From Neckera pumila (lineage: Eukaryota; Streptophyta; Bryopsida; Hypnales; Neckeraceae): a stretch of DNA of 64,000 nucleotides. Each line of letters starts with the position of its first letter. The stretch's first letter is position 1. The DNA is taken from positions 19,918,065 to 19,982,064 of the forward strand of contig OZ018416.1 in assembly GCA_963969595.1 (NCBI GenBank). The letters run 5' to 3'. The notes below the pieces were generated by a model that was not told the origin of the DNA, ran no database searches, and saw only the letters and a program-made list of their open reading frames with translations. The position numbers and the translations under genes were made by a program. Positions 48,123 to 59,111 of this stretch are shown piece after piece.

Positions 48123-48454
48123 CATTAGAGGAAATTTCAGGCCTCCATAGGGCTGCTCCATGGCCCTCCGGGGTATCCTGAAATTTGTTTTTTCCTGCTG
48201 AAAAGCTCGTATTTTCCCTATTTCTGCCCTGCTGAAACTGCAGCAGCAATGGCGCAGGAACCGAAATTTCCAAATAAAAAATTATTTAAAAATAAATAAA
48301 TAAATAAATAAATACTCTTAAAAAAATTATTAAAAATTAAAAAAAATTAAAAAAAATGAATTGTGAAAGTTGACTGCTGCGGGGAGCAGTCAGCTTGATA
48401 GCTTGGTTTGTCACATTCTAGCAGCCCTCTAGAGGGTTCAATTTTTCTCTAATG
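48123..48454. mobile_element. CATTAG-ended MITE, copy 2
   Basis: Ends 'cattagaggaaatttcagg' and 'caatttttctctaatg' are inverted repeats, with 'gccctc' motifs just inside both ends. An internal (AAAT)n run lies at 48284-48312. Confidence 0.65.
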
Positions 48455-48909
48455 CGATGTTGGTTTAAAGTACTCGTACTCTTTCCAAGAATCTAGCTAC
48501 AGATCAATATGAATTGGAAGACTCCGGTTGGAGATTGACGGTACAATTCAATCGTGTCGACTTGCAAGGATTGCACCCCGGACGTTGTTGATCTAGAATT
48601 CAATGACGGAGTAGGTGCCGCAACACACTTGGTCTTAAATTCGTCAATGAAGCTTGAGGCATTTGGCATCAGCGTGCCGACCTAGCTCATTGATTTGGAA
48701 TCCTCTGTTGGAATAAGGGTCAGCTAGGGCGCTTACATATGTTGGGTTGGAGAGGCTGGAGAATGTTGGGACATGCCTACCTCGCATTGAAATGAAGGGA
48801 CATTTTCCGGAACTCTTTGACCTTGAGTTGTATGGTTGATAAGGGATCACAACGTCACCTGCACGTAAACCACTTGCGGGACTTCTCCCGTTCATTCTGC
48901 GGGGAAGTT

Positions 48910-49190
48910 TCTGCGCCGTAATGCCTGATTACGTGAGCAAACCCGCGTAATCAGGGATTAGGAATTTTTCATCAGGTTCCAATTTATCATCCGGATTTTC
49001 ATTGAATTTTGCTTGTGCTTTACGTCAGACAATACCCTTATCGTCGGGCATTGCGCCAAATAATTGGCCTTCCTCGTCGGGCTCCGCCCTCCTTATCGGC
49101 CGATTATTTGGCGCAATGCCTGACGATAACGGCATTGCCCTATACATTATGCCCCGGTGTCTTCAGAGAAGGTCGAGGAGTTTGGCATTG
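48910..49190. repeat. GTAATG-hairpin repeat family, copy 2, with a GC-rich hairpin
   Basis: Contains 'cctgattacg / cgtaatcagg' at 48926-48957 and a second hairpin at about 49039-49130. The order of blocks parallels 8455-8650. Confidence 0.6.
49039..49130. repeat. GC-rich hairpin, about 32-bp arms
   Basis: 'ttatcgtcgggcattgcgcc' plus 'aaataattggcc' pairs with 'ggccgattatttggcg' plus 'caatgcctgacgataa' with one or two mismatches around a 28-nt loop. Confidence 0.8.
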
Positions 49191-49842
49191 ACGTCCATAA
49201 AGCTTTGATCATTCATTGATCTTGAGTTCGTTTTCAATACACCTAAATGCTCTAAACCTGACCTGCTCTAAGCCAACCTCTTCTTGTGCTTACCTAAAAT
49301 GTACAGCTTCTAACCATGGAATCTAGTGTCGATTTTGGATACAGTTGTTTTTAACATTTTGAATATTCTTCTTTTTAAGGGTCCAAAAAATGTGTGCTAG
49401 GAGAATGAAACCAATTGCAGCTACTTTTAATTGCATCCAGTTTAATTCATTTGCAAAATTCTCAAACCAATTCCATGCACTTTTCATTGGTTTGATGTTT
49501 TTCCCAATTTGCTTTTGCAGATCTTAAAACAGTGTCTGTATTAGGTGAGATACATGAGTTCCCTTGTCTTTACTTTGCTCAAGAACAGTGCAGGTTGAAA
49601 GAAATATGAAGACAATCCAAAACTTTGTCCTTGGCCTATCTAAATTACAGCCACTACAGTATAATAAAACCGACTAGATTAGAAGCTCAGTTGAACCCCT
49701 CCTTCGATCAAAGGTGACCTTCAAAGGAACATCCAAGGATTTTGCTGTTGGAATGAATGCTTTTGTTAATCAAATTTGCAATCACTTATAATTCCACGGG
49801 GCCCAAATTTTACCTAAATTAGTGAAGAACATTTTGTCCCTA

Positions 49843-50044
49843 CACTACAAGAGAAAGGGGTGTTTTAAGTAGTGTCCTAGACATCACGTCTTTTAAATAA
49901 CGTCTTTTAAGTAAGTTTTAAAGTAAAATTTACTAAAAAGACAATCTTTTTAGTAAAATTTTACTTGAAAACTTACTTAAGAGACATTACTTAAAAGACG
50001 TGATGTCTAGGACACTACTTAAAACATCCCTTTCTCTTATAGTG
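49843..50044. mobile_element. 202-bp CACTA hairpin element
   Basis: A near-perfect palindrome: CACTACAAGAGAAAGGGGTG at the left pairs with its complement at the right end. Flanked by CTA at 49840-49842 and 50045-50047. The CACTACAAGA terminus and 3-bp duplication are the hallmarks of CACTA (En/Spm) elements. Unit B at about 51886 has the uninterrupted 'gtccctaaattagc', the empty site. Confidence 0.92.
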
Positions 50045-50681
50045 CTAAATCAGCAAAGACTGCACTGCATTGGTGCCTTGTAAAATGTGGAGATAACAAA
50101 GGAGTGAGGAAGAGTTAAGAGGGTCCAAGTATGATGGTCTGAGAGCAGCTCCAATGCAACACTAGAACAAGCACATGAATGGCATATAACTTCCTTTTGG
50201 AAATAATTGGTCCCCAATGCAGTTGCTCTAGTCAACTGCATTTTTCAGGCTTTGGCAAATGAAAGCCTCTACTTAGCATTCTGACGCAATTTGTAGAGCA
50301 TGGAATAGCCCTCCAAAGGTTGAAATTCTTTGAGATTCTCTGACACCTCATCCATAATGTGCTTAGAAGGTGGAAGATATTCACTAAAAAGAACAGTACC
50401 GTGGTACTTGCTGGGTCTTAGCCCCATTGTTGCATTGGGGGTGATGCACCAAGTCAAAGGCTAGCAAGAAGCCGCGCCTGCCCCTTGATCCTGAAAACAG
50501 CCTGTTATTGGCAATTCTCAGTGCACTAATCCATCTTTGAATTAGGCTTGCTCCCATAGCAAATAATAGTCCTTATTTGAATGACCAATACCAAAAAAGC
50601 AGTGCAAGCTACAATATCTTGATCTATACATATTCCATCTAACCTTTATATCAATCTGGATATTAACCTGGTCCTACGCCT

Positions 50682-51470
50682 TTAACCTCTAAAGGACAAA
50701 TTTGATCAAAACTGCCATTGCTAGTGCAAAGAGCAAATAATTTTGAAATGGTATTTTTTGCATATCTTGTCATAGGATCTTACAATAGACTAGTATGAAA
50801 TGTGTGGTTACAATTCTAGAAACTTTGATTGTATGGATTGCAAGATAATTGCATTCAAAGTGAAGAAATCATGAGTTTTTTGGCATCATGGTAAACTAGT
50901 TTATGAGACTATGAATATTCTTAATTAAAACATTTTGCTCATTCAATAGATTTTGAATTAAATTTTTTTTATTCTCTCTTGAAGAAATGAGCTGAGAATA
51001 TAAGAAAAATTAAAATTAAAAAATTAATGTGATTTTCATTCTTTAAAAGAATGGTAAGTAGAAGAAGGTAGAAGAAAATGTAAAATCAATAATAGTTCTA
51101 AGATGGAATTAAAAAACATTAACTATTCCAATAGTGAGATTGTTCTAACAATCAAAGTTAAGGCTATGGAACTTTTTGTTTTGAAAAAAATGTAAAAATT
51201 GAGCTCAAAAACAAATTATGTTTGTTATTTTTTCAAAATGCTTTTGATTGCCCACAAACAAGATGCTCCATAACTTTCACATTACAAATCCAAATGGAAT
51301 GAATCAAAGTTTGTAAAATAATGTAGATAAAATATAATTTGTGAGGAAAAAAATTGAAAATTTTAATTTCAAGTTTTTGTAGATTTTGTTTTCGCCCGCG
51401 GTGTTCAATTCTGGGCTTATTGTGGTATCACTCAGTGTCAATGTACCAATGTCAATTTTCACTACAATCT
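50682..51470 (-). mobile_element. TTAA-930 element, subfamily 2, in unit A
   Basis: Starts TTAA at 50682 with 'cctctaaagg' and aligns with the + side of 10376-11307 up to the 'ttctgggcttattgtgg' block (about 51410-51430). The far terminus is missing. Confidence 0.65.
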
Positions 51471-52508
51471 TTTTTGAATTTGAAATATGAGTTTGTAAGA
51501 CTTTAATTCATTTGCAAAATTCTCAAACCAATTGCACGCACTTTTCATTTGGTTTGATGTTTTTCCCAATTTGCTTTTGCAGATCTCAAAACAGTGTCTG
51601 TTTAAGGTGAGATACCTTAGTTCCCTCGTCTCAAGAAGAGTGTAGGTTGAAAGAAATAAGGAAACAATAAAAAAAGCTTTGTCCTTGGCCAATCTAAATT
51701 ACAGCCACTACAATAAAACCGACTAGATTAGAAGCTCCCTTGAACCCCTCCCTCAAAGTTGATCTTCAGAGGACCATCCAAGGCTTTTGCTGTTGGAATG
51801 ACTGCTTTTGATGATCAAATTGCAATCAATTATGAATCCGAGGGGCCTAAATTTACCTAAATTAGTGATGAACATTTTGTCCCTAAATTAGCAAAGAGCA
51901 CTACATTGGTGCCTTATAAAATGCAGAGATAATAAAGAAGTGAGGAATAGTTAAGAAAGCAGCTCCAATGCAACATTGGAACAAGCACGGGAATGGCTCA
52001 TAACTTCCTTCTAGAAATAATTGGTCCCAATGTTGCCGCTCTAGTCATTTTGCATTTTCTAGGTTTCGACAAATGAAAACCCTTGCTCGGCATTTTGACG
52101 CAATTTGGAGAGCATAGAGTAGCCCTTTGAAGGTTGAGGATTTTTGAGATTCTCTGACACCTCTTTTACAACGTGCTTAGAAGGTAGAAGAGATTCACTA
52201 AAAAATTAAAAAAATAATGTACCACAGTGTTGATGGGCTTTAGCTTGTTGCTACGTTGGAGGCGATGCACTAAGTAGCAGGCTGGTAAGAAGCCGACTTG
52301 CCCCATCTGGACGCCCTATCCTACAAGCAGCTTGTTCCTGACAATTCTTAGTATGTTAATCTATCTTTGCATTAGGTTTGTTCTCATAGCAAACAAGTCC
52401 CTATTTGAATGACCAATACCAAAAAAGCAGTGCAAGCTACAATATCTTGATTTGTAAATACTCCATTTGATTGTTACGTCAACCTAGATATTAACTTGGT
52501 CCTGTGTC

Positions 52509-53464
52509 CTAAACCTCTAAAGGAAAAAATTTGCTCAAAACTGCCATTACCATATAGTGCAAAGAATAAATAACATTGAAATGGTATTTCTTGCATATCT
52601 AGCCATAGGATCTTACAATAGACTAGTATGAAACATGTGGTAACAATTTCAAACACTTTGACTACATGGATCGCAAGTTCATTGCATTCAAAGTGAAGAA
52701 GTCATGTTTTTTGGCATCATGACATTACAAGAATTCTAAACCCTGCAAGGGGTTGAGAGTTTTTGATTTTCGGCACCCCCGCAGTGCAATTCCAAAAATT
52801 AAAAATTAAAAATTAAAAAAAAAAAAAGTACTAAAAAAAATATGACATGGCGCTGATGTGGCACCAGTAGTGCCATGTCAGCACCCAACTTTTTTAAAAT
52901 AAAAAACAATTTTTTATTTCTATTTTTTTCCCTAATTGCACCTTGGGGGTGCAAAACTTGTGGCCCCTTTGAGGGCTGAAACTTTTCCTAATGCAAACTA
53001 GTTTATGAGACTTTGAATATTCTTAATTTAAAAAATTTATACTATAGGTTTTGAATTAATATTTTTTAATCTTGAATAAATAAGTGGAGAATATAAGAAA
53101 AATTAAAGTTAAAAAAAGAATGTGATTTTCATTGTCTAATAGAATGATAAGTAGATGAAGGTATGCAATTATAGAGGAAAAAACAAAATCACTAATAGCT
53201 CTAAGATGGAATTAAAACACACTAATTATCCTAATGGTGAAATTGTACTAACAATCAAAGTTAAGCTTGTGGAACTTTTTTTCTTGGAAAAATGTAATAA
53301 TTGAGCTCAAAAACAAATCATGTATGTTATTTTTTTTTAAATGCTAAAATTGCCCGCAAAACAATTTGCTCCATAACTTTTACATTACAAATCCAAATGG
53401 AATGAACAAATGCTTTCCATGTAGACAAAATATAATCTATGAGGGAAAAAAATTGAAAATTTTA
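52509..53464 (-). mobile_element. TTAA-930 element, subfamily 2, in unit B, with MITE insertion
   Basis: Copy of the element at 50682 carried by the duplication. The left flank has mutated to CTAA. It contains the MITE 52723-52993. Confidence 0.65.
52723..52993. mobile_element. CATTAG-ended MITE, copy 3
   Basis: Ends 'cattacaagaattctaaacc' and 'ctgaaacttttcctaatg' are imperfect inverted repeats. Subterminal 'gcacccccgcagtgca' and 'tgcaccttgggggtgc' recur as in copy 1. The internal 'gacatggcgctgatgtggca' inverted pair forms a GC-rich stem. Confidence 0.75.
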
Positions 53465-53760
53465 CATTAGAGAAAATTTCAAGCCTCCATAGCCCTCCAT
53501 AGTACCCTAAAATTTTGTTTTCGGGGCTGAAAATTTCTTTTTTCCCCTACTTCCGCGCAGCTGAAAATGCAGTGACAATGGTGCAGGAACTGAGTTTTAT
53601 GAGTAAAAAATTATTTAAAAAACAAAAACAAAAACAAACTGCAAAATCTGATTGTTTCGGCGAGCAATCATTCACTCTAACTGCATTATAGAAAATTGCA
53701 GGCCTCAAGTAGGCCACTCCAAAGCAGCTGAAAGGACCCTACAATAACATTTAAATTGGA
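53465..53760. mobile_element. CATTAG-ended MITE, copy 4, right end uncertain
   Basis: Starts 'cattagagaaaatttcaag' and shares interior blocks with 48123-48454 (for example 'tccatagccctccatag'-like and 'gctgaaaatgcag'). A clean right terminus was not found. Confidence 0.45.
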
Positions 53761-53835
53761 TAAAGGATTGGCTTTTTTTCCTATAGTCGTTCACCTTGCA
53801 CCGCGACGTCAGATGTGTCAATGGTTCAATATCCA

Positions 53836-53909
53836 AGTACAAGGCATTAAATAATCAGGGTTCAAGTATTATAATGCATCTTAACCCTGATTATTGCACA
53901 CCTTGTACT
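53836..53909. repeat. 74-nt hairpin
   Basis: 'agtacaaggcattaaataat' plus 'cagggttcaag' pairs with 'cttaaccctgattattg' plus 'cacaccttgtact', with about five mismatches around a short loop. It has microRNA-precursor-like size; no mature sequence can be named. Confidence 0.65.
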
Positions 53910-53999
53910 CTAACCAAGTTTTGGAAAAAAAATTAAATGTTGAAATTAGTCCAATGACATCTACTATCAAGATCATTTTTAATGGCAATGTGATAGTCA

Positions 54000-54600
54000 T
54001 AATTCATTGACAATTGGTGAAAAGGAAGGGTGAAGAGGTTGTTTATTTAGAAAAATCAATTGTCCATGGTAAAATCTCAAAAAATATGGGATATTTTGAA
54101 GAGAGATCACTCATTGTTCAAATTCAAGAATTGTGTTAAAAGTCAAGTTTCAGACCTGATTTAAGCATAGTAGAATTATTTTTTTCAAAATCTTTGAACT
54201 AAAAAAGTGTGCAGAATCAATTTAGTTTTCATCTCCAAAAATCCGTTTGAAGTTTAGAGCTTTCCAAAAAAAAGTTATAGACAAAATTCTAAAAGGGTGT
54301 TTAAATGTCAAAGAAAATTTAATTTCCAACCCCTTTTAGAAATTTGTCCATAACTTTTTATGGGAGGCTCAAAACCTCAAATAGATTTTTGGAAATGAAA
54401 ACTATATTGATTCTCCACATTTTTCTAGTTCAAAGATTTTTGAAAAAAAAATATTCTACTGTGCCTAAATGAGGTTTGAAATTTGACTTTTAACACAATT
54501 TCTACTTTTTACTTAACTATGAGTGGTTGTGCTCTTATTAGTTCTAATTTACGTATCCCACATAGATTGTTGTACCTACTTCCATTTGAATAATATCTTC
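54000..54600. mobile_element. Foldback element D
   Basis: The palindromic core at 54103-54535 ('aaaaaagttatagacaaaat' against 'aatttgtccataacttttta') and the flank 'acgtatcccacatagattg' match the other three foldback elements. Outer limits are approximate. Confidence 0.7.
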
Positions 54601-55035
54601 CCTTTTCAACTTCAAATTCACTAAAATATTTGGTTTACAAAGCTACTTCAAAATCACTAGTGTTCCTAATTTATTCATCAATTTGTATAAAAATCCACTT
54701 CATTTTGGTTAATTTGATTGAATTTGAATAATTACCAAGTTAATTAGACTTGTACTACAATCACATTAGTGAGTCCTGACATCCTTTCCCAAATTCACAC
54801 ACTCTGACTACTCACTGTGGCTACATGCCTACTTTCAAGTAAGAGATTGGTTGGGTTACTCTGGAGGGGCCCTCCATAGACCTGCAATCATCTCTAATGG
54901 CTCATTGGGGGACTTTTTCAAATTGACAAGCCAAGCTTGAAATAGCTTGGCCGATGTCAATCTGGAGCAGCCCTTCAAGTGTAAAATTGGTTTGTAAGAG
55001 TTGTATATATTACATTTATTTGGATTGTAGGTGAT
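54601..55035. other. Spacer
   Basis: AT-rich, with 'gaggggccctccatag' near 54863 that may be an eroded CATTAG-family subterminus. No gene. Confidence 0.35.
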
Positions 55036-55966
55036 TTAACCCCTAAAGGTCCAAGGTCCTTTCCTGCTAAAAAACACCAAAATCTGCCATTTTTATAGCA
55101 AAGAGAAAAAAAAAGTGAAAAATATTTTTTTGTGCATCTAAACATAGGATCTTACACGGTCTAATTAGTATGAGAATGTGTGAAAAAAAACTCAGAATTT
55201 TTGACCGCATAGATTGCAAGATATCTGCATTTTAAGTGAAAAAAATAAGTTTTTCAGCACATTGTGGGACTAAATTTTCTGACTTTGAACATTTTTAATT
55301 TAAATGTTTTGCACTATAAAGTTTTGAGTGTTAAATCTTTATAGTAGAAAATGGAGGTGGGAATCTAGGGAAAAAATAGAAAATCCAAAAAAAATTAATT
55401 TTCATTACTAAAAAAATTGTTAAGTAGAAGTAGGTATGAGATAAGAGGAAAATCTAAAATATTAATATCTTTTATATAGAATTAAAAAGCACTAATTCCA
55501 ATGGTGAGATTGTTCTAGCAAAAATACTAAACTTTATGGAACTGTTTTTTTTTTAAAGTTGTTAAAATTGCATTCAAAAATGAATCCTACAAGTTATTTT
55601 TTTCAGGAAGATGCTCTAAGTGCCCAAAAAACAAGACTGTCTATAACTTTCTCATAAATGAAATGAATCAAAGCTTTCTAGATAGACAAAAATATAATCT
55701 ATAAGAAAATAAAATTTAAAAAAAGAAAAAAGAAATTTCAATTTTTTTTTGCTGCCCCTTGTCCCCTATTTTGAGCTTATTTGGAGCTTTGGGCATACTT
55801 TTTTTCTTGGGCACCGATTGAAAAAAAATTATATTCTTACAAAGCTTAATAGTTTTTTCTATCTTCGGAAAAGAGTTTTGGAAAATCACAACAAAAATTT
55901 AGCCCGTAGGTACCTACCTGAAATCCCATTTGTCCCCCGAAGGGACAATGAGCTTTTAGGGGTTAC
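55036..55966 (-). mobile_element. TTAA-930 element, subfamily 2, full length
   Basis: 931 bp from TTAA 55036-55039 ('cccctaaaggtccaagg') to 'gcttttaggggttac' (TTAA mutated to TTAC, 55963-55966). Aligns with 10376-11307 throughout. Confidence 0.85.
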
Positions 55967-56546
55967 TAAAATATAACAACAACAATGTAATACAATTTTT
56001 TTGACAATATGTCTTAATGATCTTGTAGCATATATATTTGTCAATATTTCATCATAACCTATATATCATTTTTGTCATTCTATAACATAAAAATTATATA
56101 TATTTATTACATTAGTAACTTATTAAATTTCAATTAAAAGTACTTATTCAAAATAATTCAAAGTAGATGCAACAATAGTTTGAATTGTGACTTATAGATC
56201 ATCTATAACCATAAATGAAAGTCTTTGATCTTTTCAAGTCTAATTTTTGAAGAACCTTCAAATTCTATTCAAATTAGTGTTATCATCATTTTTCTCTTTA
56301 TATAATTTTTTTTGAAGCACACATACGTCAACCTTTTACAATACCAATAGGGGTGGGTTTCAAATGATACATAACAATATTTAATAAAATATTTAAGTCA
56401 TTGTAGTTCAAAAATGAAGTATAGGCAATTCTGAAAATGATTATGAAACCCACATTAAAAACTGAATTTACGGAGTGGTTAATTTGGAGTTCATTTACTT
56501 CCAATCGTAATTGTTTGTTTGCTTCAAGTTTTCTAGGATTGTAGTA
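55967..56546. other. AT-rich spacer
   Basis: No recognised gene. Confidence 0.4.
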
Positions 56547-57416
56547 TAATGGGGGGACAAAAATGTCATTGCCCTCTTGTCTTCCCACACAAATACCCCC
56601 ATTTTCAAACACTATTTTTGTAATTTTTATGTAGTTCTTGGATCATTGCATTCTTACTTAGTCCCAATCATGCATACCAAATTTCAACTTCAAAAAAGTA
56701 AAACTTCATTTTTGGTGAATTTTTAAAGCCAATTTTAAGGATTTTACATAATATTTTATTGAGAACAATTAATGATGAAATTTTTTAACTCAATTGCAAA
56801 GATGTGTAGAAAATATCCATATGCACATCTTATCTTCAATAAGCATTTCCAAAAAAATTTTACAATTCCCTCTATAAAAAATTCAATGTTAAGGTGACAA
56901 TGTCCTAATTTTGGAAAATAGATATCTTTTAATTGTAATTATCTTTTTCTATTTAGCCATCATATGGTAACTAATTTTTTACATTTGAGCATGATGGTAC
57001 AATTGCCATGTCAAAGTCTAATTACAATAAAAAGATATCTATTTTCCAAAATTAGGACATTGTCACCCCAACATTGAATTTTTTATAGAGGGAACTGTGA
57101 ACTTCTTTTGGAGATGCTTGTTGAAGGTAAGATGTGTGTATGGATACTCTCTACACATCTTTGCAATCAAATTTAAAAAGTTTATCATTAATTGTTTTTG
57201 AGGAAATATTATATAAAACCATGAAAATTGGCTTTAAAAATTCACCAAAAATGGAGTTTTACTTTTTTGAAGTTGAAATTTGGTATGTGTGATTGGGACT
57301 GAGTAAGAAGAATGCAATGATCCAAGAATTGCGTAAAATAGTAAAAAATAGTGTTTGAAAATGAGGGTGTTTGTGTGGGAAGAAAAGGGGGCGACAATAC
57401 TTTTGTCCCCCCATTG
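56547..57416. mobile_element. 870-bp TA-flanked hairpin element
   Basis: Ends TAATGGGGGGACAAAA and (inverted) CAATGGGGGGACAAAA, flanked by TA at 56545-56546 and 57417-57418. The arms pair over nearly the full length, for example 'aaaatagatatcttttaatt' with its complement near 57020. The centre is near 56982. TA target and foldback form fit a Tc1/mariner-type MITE. Confidence 0.85.
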
Positions 57417-57418
57417 TA

Positions 57419-57722
57419 CATAGAGGATACTACAACATTTATGTTTGTTCATTTGGATTTTGTCTACTCTTTTTTATAATATGGCAAACCTAAATTGTAC
57501 GCTACTTATACATTTTTCTTTCTCATTGCACTAGCAATGTATAAATAGTGTACACTTCAAGATGTGGATGCTTTCAATGATCATTGCGTTTCAATTTCAA
57601 AAGTTCATAACTAATTCCACAAAGCTCCATAAAACATGAAATGATTTGGATTAGATGACAATTACATTTATCTTTCAAGAAAATTTTATTGAAAAAAATT
57701 CCAGAAGTCTGACTTTCTCAAA
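57419..57722. other. Spacer
   Basis: No recognised gene or family repeat. Confidence 0.4.
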
Positions 57723-58440
57723 TTAACTGCTAAGGACCATTGTCCCTGTGGGGGACAAAATGGATTTTGAAGTAGGTTTGTATGACCTCAATTTTTGATA
57801 GAACTTTTTGAAACTTTTTCATAAGACAAAAAAATTGATTAGCTCCATAAGGATATAATTTTTACTTGAATTGGTGCCTGGGAGCAAAAGTTATACCACT
57901 AAAGCCTAATGTTGAACTTGGTGGGCAAGACAAAAAATCGCAAAAACACCCTTACTATGGGGATTGTTGTATTTCAATTCCATTTTAGAGATATTAACAA
58001 TTTAGATTTTCTTTCAATCTTGGACCTATTTCTACTTAACAATTTAAAAATAAATAAACCAAACTTGTTTTGTTCTGTTTTAAAGCTTTTTTCCTAAACT
58101 TTCAACTCAATTTTTTAATTCAAGTTTTTTTAATTCAAGTTTTTTTAATTCAAAGTCTGTAATGCAAAATATTTCTACAAATGGTAGTCAAGATCATTTG
58201 AAGTTGTAGGGCCAACTTTCAAAAAAAACTTTTTTTTCCAACTCTTAGTTCTAATATCTTCTAGTATGTAGGGTCAAATTCATGAAACTTTTATCACATG
58301 ATCTTAGACAAGTGAAGTACAATGTCTTATGATTAGATTCTCAAAAAAAATGTTATTTTTTGTTTTTAGGTGCACACAACACAAATGGCAATTTTGAGTC
58401 TTTTTTGATAGAGAAATGGCCTTTGTCATTTAGGGATTCA
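57723..58440 (+). mobile_element. TTAA-930 element, subfamily 2, internally deleted
   Basis: 718 bp from TTAA at 57723-57726 ('ctgctaaggaccattgtccc') to 'tcatttagggattca'. It lacks about 210 bp of the middle but keeps both ends. Confidence 0.65.
58110..58155 (+). repeat. Short tandem repeat 'ttttttaattcaag', 3 copies
   Basis: Three consecutive units of about 15 bp inside the preceding element. Confidence 0.75.
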
Positions 58441-59109
58441 CATCCTACTTATAATAGACTTAAGTGGGTGCTTTATGGACCTTCCACCTTAAACAATTAT
58501 TCTTGGAGCTTCTTCAATTCCTAACATTCATCATCTACAAGGTAGATGATTGAATATGTAGGGTTTTAATCAAAACACAAAATAAATAGTAAATAAATAC
58601 TATTTTTTCATCAAAAATGGCAAACCATTATGAAATGGTGGAGTTTATTGCTGTAGAGAAAAACAAGCTGCAGAAAGATAGAAGGTGCTACAACAATTTG
58701 GTCTCTAGAAGCAATTTTTTGTATAGATGGACGTGGGTAGCATCCATAATAAAATCAACAAGATGTGCCAAGTACTAAAGACATCTTGTCAATCTTTAGG
58801 CAAAACAATTCTTCATATAATGTAGATTTTACATAAAGATTTCTCTATTATCTATAGATTTCTGAGCATTTTTTACTATTAATACCACCAAAATATTGAA
58901 AAAAGATAGATTGCTTTGTAATTGATACATTTATTAATTTATATCACTGTCAATTCAATTGATGTAATGATGGATTAGTAAGCATAATAATTCAGAAAAT
59001 TAACTACTGATTATACTAATAAAGCTTAATATAATGGATTTTTTAGTGCTCTAATTTATTCTCAAAATTGAAGAATAATCCTTGAATATATTTTCCATCC
59101 ACCCACCCA
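58441..59109. other. AT-rich spacer
   Basis: No recognised gene. Confidence 0.4.
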
Positions 59110-59111
59110 TA

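Larger units (their letters stand above)
49440..51470 (+). repeat. Tandem duplication, unit A
   Basis: Matches unit B (51499-53464) in order and orientation, from 'aattcatttgcaaaattctc' through 'gaacattttgtccctaa', 'gcatggaatagcccttcaa' and 'accaataccaaaaaagcagt' to a TTAA-930 copy at 50682. It differs by the CACTA hairpin, present only here. Part of the sequence just upstream (49230-49400) recurs at 63070-63210. No coding sequence recognised. Confidence 0.8.
51499..53464 (+). repeat. Tandem duplication, unit B
   Basis: Second copy of the roughly 2-kb unit, lacking the CACTA hairpin but carrying a CATTAG MITE at 52723-52993 that is absent from unit A (empty site about 50890). Confidence 0.8.
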
